This document shows positions 8,768 to 17,161 of a stretch of DNA of 64,000 bases, in pieces (positions within the stretch are counted from its first letter, which is position 1; each line of letters begins with the position of its first letter). This DNA is from Klebsiella michiganensis (GTDB taxonomy: Bacteria; Pseudomonadota; Gammaproteobacteria; Enterobacterales; Enterobacteriaceae), in NCBI GenBank assembly GCA_000963575.1, contig CP011077.1, forward strand, positions 3,038,001-3,102,000. The letters run 5' to 3'. A program made the position numbers and the translations under genes. The notes beneath the pieces are model-generated. The model was not told where the DNA came from, ran no database searches, and saw nothing but the letters and a program-made list of their open reading frames with translations.

Positions 8768-9532
8768 TTATCCTTCACTGAACAAGGGTGAGAACTGGCG
8801 TAATGCCTGCCGCACGCAAGCCACCACGGCGGCACGCTGGCTGGCAATAAAGAAGTGATCGCCGGGAAAACGATGCACGATACTTTCAGCTGAGGTGTAT
8901 TCCGCCCATGCCTCGGCTTGCGACAGAGGCAGTTCACTATCGCCTTCGCCGCTCAGCACCACTATCGGGCAGGTGAGCAAACGCGCAGGCTGCGGGCGGT
9001 AATTCTCAATCAGTCGGTAGTCATTGCGGATTGCCGGTAGCAGCAACTCTGCCAGCTCTGGTTGTTCGCGCAGCGTCTGGTTATCGTCGCTGAGGCGCAG
9101 CAGTTCCTCGATAATTTGCCGATCGCTCCCCAGATGAATGCCGCTATCCAGCGGATGAAAATTCGGCGGCTGGCGGCCTGAGATGATCAGCATTTCTGGA
9201 TGCAGGCCGTGGGCGGCCAGTGACTGCGCCAGCTCATGGGCGATGGCACCGCCCATACTGTGTCCGAGCAGGGCAAAGCGGCGTTCCGCCAGATGCGGCA
9301 ACAGCTCCGCCTGCAAGGCGGTCAACAGCTCGGGCATATTATCGATGAAGGGCTCAGCGAAGCGGTCCTCGCGCCCCGGATACTGCACCACGGCGAGCTC
9401 CGCCTCAGACGCATCGAACAGGTAGGGCCACGGGCGAAACGTACTGGCCGCCCCGCCGGCATGGGGTAAGCAAACCAGCAACAGCGGCGCATCGGGTGCG
9501 GGCTGGTAAAAGCGTAAAAAATGCTGGCTCAT
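8768..9532 (-). CDS. ybtT: Type II (editing) thioesterase, YbtT-like
   Basis: A 254-aa alpha/beta hydrolase that would clear misloaded or stalled acyl groups from the carrier domains. The nucleophile motif is GHSMGG with Ser near residue 92. Early motifs LPHAGGAASTFRPW and VQYPGREDR are diagnostic of the type II thioesterase family (GrsT, YbtT). The catalytic His lies in GDHFFI near the C-terminus. It overlaps the upstream reductase gene by an ATGA junction. Unlike the terminal thioesterase domain of the second NRPS, this enzyme keeps the usual serine nucleophile. Confidence 0.92.
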   Translation of the reverse strand: MSQHFLRFYQPAPDAPLLLVCLPHAGGAASTFRPWPYLFDASEAELAVVQYPGREDRFAEPFIDNMPELLTALQAELLPHLAERRFALLGHSMGGAIAHELAQSLAAHGLHPEMLIISGRQPPNFHPLDSGIHLGSDRQIIEELLRLSDDNQTLREQPELAELLLPAIRNDYRLIENYRPQPARLLTCPIVVLSGEGDSELPLSQAEAWAEYTSAESIVHRFPGDHFFIASQRAAVVACVRQALRQFSPLFSEG

Positions 9533-10620
9533 CGCGGGGCCTCCTCAGTTAACCTATCAATAAGCGGCAGAATGGCCGGCGTGTCGGGATAAATCAGTTC
9601 TGGCGGCCCCAGCACCGATGACACCCGATGCCAGAATCCGGTCACCCCCAGCGCCCATTGCACCTGCTGCTGCGCCAGCGCAGGAGCATCGATGGAGCGC
9701 CGAAAATCCTCCACCGCGCAATTAATAGCCTGTGGCCACATTTGTTCGAAAATCTCGCTGAAGCTGACGGCTTCGCTGCCAGGCAAAAGGGTACTGCTGG
9801 CCGCCAATAAACGTTCTGTCCCCTCTCCCTCCAGCACCAGGCGATGAGTTTCATCACGGTGGGTATGTAATCTGGGGCTCCAGATCGCCGGGCCGTGGGT
9901 ATCGGCGAGTGCCAGTACGCCGCTTTCGGCGGTAATGGTCAGGCGGTGTAGCAACAGCGCGTGGTTGTCCGCGTCTGCCGGGTGGATTTGGTTCTGAACA
10001 CGCAGCGTGAGCGGTACGCCGCCGATACTGCCGTGCAGGCAGGTATAAGGCCCCACCTGGCGGGGCTGCATCAGTTCCAGCTGCGCCGGGCGCAATTTTC
10101 CCAGCGCGCGCGCAATCACATCCAGCAGCGGGTAAAGAATCTGTGCGCCGCAGACGCCTTCAATGTATTGCACCGGCTGGTGCTGGCGCAGAATCTCGGC
10201 CGCCTCGAGAAAGCGACGTATGGGGGCAACGAAGGGATAGAATGCATTGATGCCAAAGCGGACATGATGCTGGTGCGCCGTGCGCAGGCAATCGGCCAGC
10301 TCGTCAGGATGAAGCGGATGCTCCTGCAATACATGGATACCTCGCGTTAACAACTTGCAGGCGATTTCTGCGCCCTTGCCGCCGGAGACGGCCGCCCTCA
10401 CCACCACGCAGGCAAGGTCTATATCGGCCGGCAGACTTGCTGCCGAGGTGTAGTGCGCAATATTCAGCTCACGCGCGTAACCTGCGGACACGGCAGAGCC
10501 GCTGGAAAGGATCCCAACCAGTTCAATCGCCGGATTGTTGGCCAGCGCGCGCAGATAAAAGCGGCCAAAGCTGGTACCACATACAATCGCACGGCAGCGG
10601 TGTGTTGAGGCTGGAGTCAT
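9529..10620 (-). CDS. ybtU: Thiazolinyl imine reductase (YbtU/Irp3/PchG-like)
   Basis: A 363-aa oxidoreductase of the Gfo/Idh/MocA fold, which in yersiniabactin and pyochelin synthesis reduces one enzyme-bound thiazoline ring to thiazolidine with NADPH. The N-terminal Rossmann region reads AIVCGTSFGRFYLRALA, very like Irp3. The active-site segment LQEHPLHPDEL matches the conserved EHP motif of this family. It is joined to both neighbours by ATGA overlaps. Its presence predicts that one heterocycle in the product is reduced. Confidence 0.92.
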   Translation of the reverse strand: MTPASTHRCRAIVCGTSFGRFYLRALANNPAIELVGILSSGSAVSAGYARELNIAHYTSAASLPADIDLACVVVRAAVSGGKGAEIACKLLTRGIHVLQEHPLHPDELADCLRTAHQHHVRFGINAFYPFVAPIRRFLEAAEILRQHQPVQYIEGVCGAQILYPLLDVIARALGKLRPAQLELMQPRQVGPYTCLHGSIGGVPLTLRVQNQIHPADADNHALLLHRLTITAESGVLALADTHGPAIWSPRLHTHRDETHRLVLEGEGTERLLAASSTLLPGSEAVSFSEIFEQMWPQAINCAVEDFRRSIDAPALAQQQVQWALGVTGFWHRVSSVLGPPELIYPDTPAILPLIDRLTEEAPR

Positions 10621-11744
10621 ATCACCCCCTGTTCTGGCTGCATATCCGGCAGATACTGGCTGATGTGGGTGCCCGCATGCAGCCGCGTGATATCAGCCAG
10701 CACGGTTGCCGGGTTCAGGACACGATCTGCAAAATGCACTCCCGGCGCAATCTCACCGCGCATCAGGCTCAGAACGGTACTGACGGCGGTAGCAGCGGTG
10801 AGCGCCAGGCTGCTGTCCGTGCGCACCACGACGCGCCGACGCCATTCCCCCTCCTTCTGCCAGTCAAACACCATTTGGTAATAAGGGGCGTAGCCCGCCA
10901 GATCAATTTCACTGGCCTTCTCCACCGCTGCCCGGGCAATAGAGAGACTCTGCGATGTGCCATCCAGCTTGCCACGCAGCCCGGTCAGGGTTTCCCGCAG
11001 GCATTGACCACTGAAAACGTTGTACCAGCTCAGAGCGGAGAGATGATGGCGCTGCGCCAGCCGCTCGGCATCGGCGCTCAGCCAGGGCAGTAACGTAACG
11101 TGACCGGCGAAATGCGCCAGCGTATCCGTCTGCTGCGTTGACAGAACATGGCGGGCGCGACGTCCGAGCCGCCAGCCGGCACCGGCTTCTCCGTACCAGT
11201 AATCGCTGCCCTGCAACGCATTGCATTGTTCATTTAACGACAGCACCAGATCGGCGGCGGCCGCGCCGCTCACCCGCTCAATACCGCCGCTGTAGACAGT
11301 CAGTTCGCCGCCAGTACTTTGGCTCATCCAGCCCGGCACCAGATTCGCCAGCCCGGGCAACATCCCGGCGGAGAGCACCGCAGTCCAGTGCTCATCGCCG
11401 GCAGGTTGCCGCTGTAACAGATGCCATGCCGGGCCATCGCCAGAGACATCCACATAATGCGCCTGCGCCGAGGCGGCGGCCCGCGCCACCCGATCGAGCA
11501 CCTGATAGGAGGGACCGGCGCAGTTCACCACCGCGACACAACCCCGGCAAAACTCGCGAAGTTCATCCTCCTGCCATAGATCCACCGGCCGAGCTTCCGC
11601 ATCCAGGCGTGTCGCCAGCTGCTGTAAGGGATCGCGACGGCGACCGCCGAGCCGCAATGCAAATCCTGCCTGAGCCAGCCAGCGGCTGACATTACACCCT
11701 GCGCCGCCGGTGGCGCCGAGTACCGCGATGATGTTGTCGTTCAT
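10617..11744 (-). CDS. Saccharopine-dehydrogenase-like NAD(P)-binding oxidoreductase
   Basis: A 375-aa protein with an N-terminal Rossmann motif LGATGGAGCNVSRWL (residues 9-23) and a Sacchrp_dh_NADP-type core (VVNCAGPSYQVLDRVARAA, then AHYVDVSGDGPAW). Such proteins reduce or oxidise C-N bonds. The Yersinia ybt operon has no such gene. It sits between the terminal NRPS (one-base TGATG junction) and the thiazolinyl imine reductase (ATGA overlap), so a redox step on the same product is likely: a second ring reduction, release of the end as an aldehyde or alcohol, or reductive closure. The exact reaction cannot be read from the sequence. Confidence 0.75.
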   Translation of the reverse strand: MNDNIIAVLGATGGAGCNVSRWLAQAGFALRLGGRRRDPLQQLATRLDAEARPVDLWQEDELREFCRGCVAVVNCAGPSYQVLDRVARAAASAQAHYVDVSGDGPAWHLLQRQPAGDEHWTAVLSAGMLPGLANLVPGWMSQSTGGELTVYSGGIERVSGAAAADLVLSLNEQCNALQGSDYWYGEAGAGWRLGRRARHVLSTQQTDTLAHFAGHVTLLPWLSADAERLAQRHHLSALSWYNVFSGQCLRETLTGLRGKLDGTSQSLSIARAAVEKASEIDLAGYAPYYQMVFDWQKEGEWRRRVVVRTDSSLALTAATAVSTVLSLMRGEIAPGVHFADRVLNPATVLADITRLHAGTHISQYLPDMQPEQGVI

Positions 11745-14700
11745 CAGGCTTCTCCCGGCGCGGTGTGGCGCGCTATCAGCGCAGCCAGAGTGGGCGCATG
11801 CTGACGAGCCAGGCAGCTAAAATGGTCGCCGGGGGTGTCTTCCACAATGAGTTCCCCCAGGCAGAGACGGCGCCAGTAAGCGTGGACGTCGCCCGGCGTA
11901 CCGGGCAAGAGAGGATCGCTCTCGCTGTTACGCACCAGAATGGTTTTACCAAACCAGGGATCGGGGCGATATTGCCCCACTGACGCCATGCTGTGTCCGA
12001 ACAGAGCGTAACGACTCGCAAACAACGCGCTGGCTTCATCCTCCTGATGGTAGGCTCCCTGGGCCATGCCGGCCGTTTGTAATGCTTGCAGGCGAACGGC
12101 CAGCGGCTGCTCGAACCAGCGCGTCAGCGCCTGCGCGACCTGCGGATGGCCGTCGAGGCAATCAAATGCGTCTTCGGCGATACGCTGCGGGGTCCGTTGC
12201 AGGATAGCGCTCACGGCAGCGGCCAGCGCCGGCTCCTGCGGCAGCCCCAGTTTCTCCAGGTCGGCCCCGATCGCGCGGGCAAACACGTAATCCACCAGCC
12301 GCGCGTCATCCACCTGCGGCGGCTGATACGCGCTGATAACCACCAGCTCGCGCACGTTCTTGCCGCGCTCGCTGAGCTGGCGGGCAATTTCCGCAGCCAG
12401 CAAGCCACCGAGGCAATACCCCAGTAAAGTGAAGCTTTCCCCCTGCTCTGACAGGGCATCGGCATAGTGACCGGCCAGCGTGGCTAACGCCTCATGCGGC
12501 GCCAGCGCCATAAACGTCTGCTGGCTAGGCAGTTCGATACCGACACCGCGGGCAAATAGCGACTTGTCCAGGCTCGCCAGCAGATGCTGATACGGCTGGA
12601 GATTACCCGTCCCGGCGTGAAGCAGGACGCAGCAGTGGCGGTCATAATCCTGTTGGCCCCATAACGGAACCAACTGAGCGCTAGTCCGCTGTTGCTGTTC
12701 GCTCTGCGTTGCGCTGCTGCGTAGCAAATCCGCCAGCGCCATCACCGTGGATTCACGCAGCAGATGGCGCAGCAGGGTTTCCCATTCGAAATGGGCTGCT
12801 GCCGCGACCCGGGTGCGCAGACGTCCGATCATGCGTGATAACAGCAGGGAATCGCCGCCCAGCGCATAGAAATCAGCATCGCGCTGCACGTCCGCCAACC
12901 CCAATACTTCCGCCCAGACGGCGGCAATCTGTTGTTCCAGCGCATCGCGCGGGGCGTTCCCGCTCCCAGCCTGCTCCACCCTGGCCAGCTGTTGCGGCGC
13001 GGCGCTCAGCAGCCGCTTACGATCGGTTTTACCGTTAGCCGTACGCGGCAGACGATCCAGCAGATGTAGATGCGCAGGCACCATATAGCCCGGCAACCGG
13101 TCTCGCAGAAAATCCCGCAGCTCATCGCGGCGGAGGCTGGCGCGGTCCGTTTTGAACTGGGCGATAAATACCCCTTGCCCGGAGCTGGACAGCGCGCTTT
13201 CCGCCAGCGGGGCGCAATCGGATATCGTCGCCCCCGCCTGCGCCAGCAGGTCAAGCCACTGCTCGCGGGTGAAGAACGTTTGATCGGTGTTGGCGCGCAG
13301 GTCTGTAAAGCCCGTCAGTTCCGGGAAAAACTCCATCGAAACCAGCAGCGGGTAGTTATGACGACGGAAAGGTTCGATAAACACCAGCGTGCCGCCGGGC
13401 GCCAGCAACGAGGAGAACTGCGCCAGCACGTCACCTGCGTTGCGGGCGTTATGCAGCACGTTGGCGCACAGAATCACATCAAAGCTATTCGCCGCCATCC
13501 CCTGCCGCCCCGCATCTTCGTTCATGTCAAAAATGCCGTAGTGCATCCAGGGATAAGGGGCGAAAAGCTTACGCGCTTCAACGAGGAAGAACTCTGACAG
13601 ATCGGTAAACCAGTATTCAGGCTGCCAGGGCGCCAGAGCGGGCACCAAATCACTGGCGGTCCCCGCCACGCCGGCCCCCACTTCCAGCACCCGCAACGGG
13701 CCGGTACTGGACGCCGCCAGCGCCGAAATAGCCGCAATCACAATCGCGTTCATGCTCTGACTGACCAGGTTATCCCGGTAGGCCGCGTGGGCGGTCGACA
13801 GCTCGCCTTCCGGGAACAGAATACCGCGGACATCGGTTTCGCCACGCAGCAGCCCGCTCAGGCAATCGCTGCAAACACGGATATAGTGCAACGTCTGGCT
13901 GCCATACCCGGCACGCTGCTCGAGCTGTTCCACCTCGTCCCAGCCCTGCTGCAAAGTGGCCGCATCGCAGGGGATCAGGTCTGCGTAGCATCCCTGCGCA
14001 TCCTGCGTAAGCGCCCCGACGCTGACCAATCCGGCCAGCCAGCGGCGCAACAATCGCTGATGCACCTCCGCCACCCCGGTCGCATGATAGATCTCCTCCA
14101 GCGAGTGGCGGGTGGCGGTCGTGGCGAACAGGCCATCCTGGCGCAGGCGATAGGACATCGCGAGAATCGCCACGCGATCTGCTCCCGCCATTAACGCCTC
14201 GAAAGCGTCACCATCAATCTGCTGTTCAATATGCCGCGCACGCTGCCGGGCGCTTTCCATCGCCGGCCGACTGCTGGGCTGTTCGTCCGCCACCAGTTCT
14301 GCGAATCCCAGCAGATTACTGGTGGTGCCATGACCTTCCGTCAGGCATACGGCAGCATCGGCGACGGCCGGATGTTGCCGCATCGCCGCGGCGATTTCCC
14401 CCAGCTCAACGCGGTGTCCGCGGATTTTGACCTGGTTATCGACCCGCCCCAGAAACTCGATGTTGCCATCCGGCCAGTAGCGCCCCCGATCTCCGGTCAG
14501 GTACAGGCGCAGTCCGTCATCGCGGGTCACAAAACGCGCGGCGGTCTTCTCCCTGTCCATCCAGTAACAATCCGCCAGCCCGTCACCGCTGATGGCGATC
14601 TCGCCGCTGACCCAGTCAGGGCGATCGTGCAGGCTCTCATCAACAATATGCAATTGCTGATTGGCCAACGGCTTGCCATACGGAATGCTCTGCCAGGCCG

Positions 14701-17161
14701 GAGCAACGTGCGTGACCGGATGGAATACCGACCAGATTGCCGCTTCAGTCGCGCCCCCCAGTGCTATCAGTTGGCCATTAGCTGAGATGGCCTGCAATTG
14801 TTCCAGCAGATTGAGTGGAACCCAGTCTCCCGATACCAGCGCCAGCCGTAGCGTCGGTAGGGGTTGTTGCGTATCGGCCAGCATCTGTAGCTGGGCCGGC
14901 ACGCTGTTCCATAGCGTGACGCCATATTGAGTGATGCATTCAGCCCAGTGTGAAGGGTCAGCTTTTCTCGCTTCCTGCGGATAGACCAGGACGCCTCCCG
15001 CCGCCAGCACGCCAAACAGATCGTACACAGACAGGTCGAAACTCAGGTTAGCAACTGCCAGAACCCGATCCCGGGCGCTCACCGCAAAGCGGCGGTTGAT
15101 ATCGGCAATCGTATTCCAGGCGGCATGATGGTTGATAACCACGCCTTTCGGTTCGCCAGTCGAGCCGGAGGTATAGATAATATAGGCGGGCTGATGGAGA
15201 CCGATTCTCAGCGGCTGGAAATCACCAGCGGGCGTCTCTGTATGCCAGGCGACCGGATCTACGTCCTCAGGCAATTGTGCAGGATCGTCACAGATTACCC
15301 GGCGCACCCCGGCGTTACGCAAAATCGCCTCTCGGCGACGGGCGGGCTGTTGCGCATCAACCGGTACATAACACCCGCCGTTTAGCAGGATGGCAAGTGG
15401 GGCGAGCGCCTGGGCGCGCCCTTTCCCGCACATCACCGCGACGGCTTCGCCTGGACGATGCCCCGCCCGCTGCAAATCCGCCGCCAGTCCGTAAGCCCGG
15501 GCGGCCAGTTCGCCGTAAGTCATGCTTCCTTCATCGTCCCACAGCGCAATGTCATCCGGCTGCCGCTCCGCCATGTCCAGGAATCCCTGATGTAGCAGTT
15601 GGGTGAAATCTGGCTGACTATCCTCGTTAGTTTGTTGGCGAATGGCGGCTTGTGCCGCTGGCAGCGTCAGCAGTTGACGCTGGTTAAGACAAGACTCACC
15701 GTCCTCCAGCAGCCGCTGGATTAACCCGCTGAAGGCATTAAATGCATGTTCAATAAACTGCTCGGGAAATAGCCCCTCGCGTGAGTCCCACGCCAGCATC
15801 ATGCCATCGGGCTGGGCGGTAACCTGGCAGTCAATCACCACCTGCGGGGTTTGGGTTAAACCCTGCTCGATACGATAGTGCGCCGGCGCCTCCTGCCGCT
15901 CCCCCTGGCCAAGCGTGCTGGTAAACACCACGGGCATCAGCACCGCCTCACCATGATGGCGCGACAGTTCACTCAACACCTCAAGGCCAGAGAACGCGCT
16001 ATGGTCGAGATCGGCAAACAGGCGCTGATTGAGGGTCAGCAACTGTTGGGCAAACGCTTCATCCCCGCGCAGATCGACCTCCAGCAGCGTGACAGACGTG
16101 AAATCCCCGACCACCCGTTCAAGGTCACGATGCTGCCCCTCACGGCGGAAAATGGGCAGGTTGAGCGTAAAGTGACGGCTGTCGCTGTAGAACCCCATCA
16201 CCTGTGAGAACGCCCCCAGCAGCAGCGCGTTCAGCGTCACCTGCGCTTTCGCAGCCAGCTGATTCAGCCGGTGACGCTGTGGATGGGACAAGCGCAGATG
16301 GCGACGGACAAATGTGGCTTTCTGAGCGGAGACGCTAACTGGCAAGTCCGGAGCATTGGGGAGTTCAGGGATGCGCTCCCGCCAGTATTGCTGCGCCTTG
16401 CGGTAGCGTGCGCCCTGGCGCGCTGCGCGCCGGGCAATCACGTAGTCACGGAAACCCAACGAGGGCGCAGGCAGCAGCGTTCCGGGCGAAAACAGCAGTT
16501 GCTCCAGTTCATCCACCAGCAGATAAAGGCTGGCTGAATCCACCAGGATAAGCTCAATCGACAATAGCAGGCGGATTTGCCCTGCCGCGAAAATAGTGGC
16601 TGCGGCAAAAAGCGGCCAGCGCTGGTAATCCGCCGGAGCAGCCAGCATCGCTTCGCGCAACTCAGCGATACGCGCCCCGATTTCTGTGGTTGGCAAGTCT
16701 GGCCATTCGTGTTGTTGCGGCTGGAACAGCGGCACCTGTGGCAAAACGCGCTGGAATCCCTCGTCCTCAATCACCACCCGCAACATGTCATGACGCGCAA
16801 TTAGCTGATTAAGCGCCCGGTTGAGCTGCGTAGCCGTGACGGGCCTATCAAAACAAATTTCCAGATATCCCCGACAGGCGACGCCGCCGAACGCGAACGC
16901 GCTATGACGCCCGACAAAATAGGCCTGCTGTGCCTCCGTTAAGGGGAAAGGTGTAAAACGCGCATCGGGATCGGCTTGCAGGACTGCCCCGCTCTCATGC
17001 TCCCTGAGCCAGTCGAGGATGGCCGGTTTATGGTCGCGCAATTCCTGCATAATGGCTTCGGTCATCACTCCCGCAGGCGCACGAAAGCGCAGATTGTCCT
17101 CCTCCTGCCACAGTTCAATGCCCTGAGTTTCCAGTCGTACGATAACGTCAGAAATTTTCAC
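11744..17161 (-). CDS. NRPS 2: docking-Cy4-A4(MT)-PCP4-TE
   Basis: An 1805-aa terminal synthetase. Residues 1-55 form a TubC-type docking domain. Cy4 (about 70-500) carries ELILVDSAS where cyclization domains normally have DxxxxDxxS, an Asp-to-Glu change. A4 (from about 525) has ATP loop YTSGSTGEPKG and a specificity code read as DLYNLSLIWK, the usual cysteine code. A methyltransferase domain (motif VLEVGAGVAGT near 1160) is inserted before the last adenylation motifs, as in PchF. PCP4 has GGDSL near 1434. The thioesterase (about 1508-1800) has GYCLGG near 1583, with Cys in place of the usual Ser. The start is GTG at 17161, overlapping the stop of NRPS 1 (GTGA). It should add, cyclize and methylate a cysteine and release the chain. 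Confidence 0.93.
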   Translation of the reverse strand: MKISDVIVRLETQGIELWQEEDNLRFRAPAGVMTEAIMQELRDHKPAILDWLREHESGAVLQADPDARFTPFPLTEAQQAYFVGRHSAFAFGGVACRGYLEICFDRPVTATQLNRALNQLIARHDMLRVVIEDEGFQRVLPQVPLFQPQQHEWPDLPTTEIGARIAELREAMLAAPADYQRWPLFAAATIFAAGQIRLLLSIELILVDSASLYLLVDELEQLLFSPGTLLPAPSLGFRDYVIARRAARQGARYRKAQQYWRERIPELPNAPDLPVSVSAQKATFVRRHLRLSHPQRHRLNQLAAKAQVTLNALLLGAFSQVMGFYSDSRHFTLNLPIFRREGQHRDLERVVGDFTSVTLLEVDLRGDEAFAQQLLTLNQRLFADLDHSAFSGLEVLSELSRHHGEAVLMPVVFTSTLGQGERQEAPAHYRIEQGLTQTPQVVIDCQVTAQPDGMMLAWDSREGLFPEQFIEHAFNAFSGLIQRLLEDGESCLNQRQLLTLPAAQAAIRQQTNEDSQPDFTQLLHQGFLDMAERQPDDIALWDDEGSMTYGELAARAYGLAADLQRAGHRPGEAVAVMCGKGRAQALAPLAILLNGGCYVPVDAQQPARRREAILRNAGVRRVICDDPAQLPEDVDPVAWHTETPAGDFQPLRIGLHQPAYIIYTSGSTGEPKGVVINHHAAWNTIADINRRFAVSARDRVLAVANLSFDLSVYDLFGVLAAGGVLVYPQEARKADPSHWAECITQYGVTLWNSVPAQLQMLADTQQPLPTLRLALVSGDWVPLNLLEQLQAISANGQLIALGGATEAAIWSVFHPVTHVAPAWQSIPYGKPLANQQLHIVDESLHDRPDWVSGEIAISGDGLADCYWMDREKTAARFVTRDDGLRLYLTGDRGRYWPDGNIEFLGRVDNQVKIRGHRVELGEIAAAMRQHPAVADAAVCLTEGHGTTSNLLGFAELVADEQPSSRPAMESARQRARHIEQQIDGDAFEALMAGADRVAILAMSYRLRQDGLFATTATRHSLEEIYHATGVAEVHQRLLRRWLAGLVSVGALTQDAQGCYADLIPCDAATLQQGWDEVEQLEQRAGYGSQTLHYIRVCSDCLSGLLRGETDVRGILFPEGELSTAHAAYRDNLVSQSMNAIVIAAISALAASSTGPLRVLEVGAGVAGTASDLVPALAPWQPEYWFTDLSEFFLVEARKLFAPYPWMHYGIFDMNEDAGRQGMAANSFDVILCANVLHNARNAGDVLAQFSSLLAPGGTLVFIEPFRRHNYPLLVSMEFFPELTGFTDLRANTDQTFFTREQWLDLLAQAGATISDCAPLAESALSSSGQGVFIAQFKTDRASLRRDELRDFLRDRLPGYMVPAHLHLLDRLPRTANGKTDRKRLLSAAPQQLARVEQAGSGNAPRDALEQQIAAVWAEVLGLADVQRDADFYALGGDSLLLSRMIGRLRTRVAAAAHFEWETLLRHLLRESTVMALADLLRSSATQSEQQQRTSAQLVPLWGQQDYDRHCCVLLHAGTGNLQPYQHLLASLDKSLFARGVGIELPSQQTFMALAPHEALATLAGHYADALSEQGESFTLLGYCLGGLLAAEIARQLSERGKNVRELVVISAYQPPQVDDARLVDYVFARAIGADLEKLGLPQEPALAAAVSAILQRTPQRIAEDAFDCLDGHPQVAQALTRWFEQPLAVRLQALQTAGMAQGAYHQEDEASALFASRYALFGHSMASVGQYRPDPWFGKTILVRNSESDPLLPGTPGDVHAYWRRLCLGELIVEDTPGDHFSCLARQHAPTLAALIARHTAPGEA

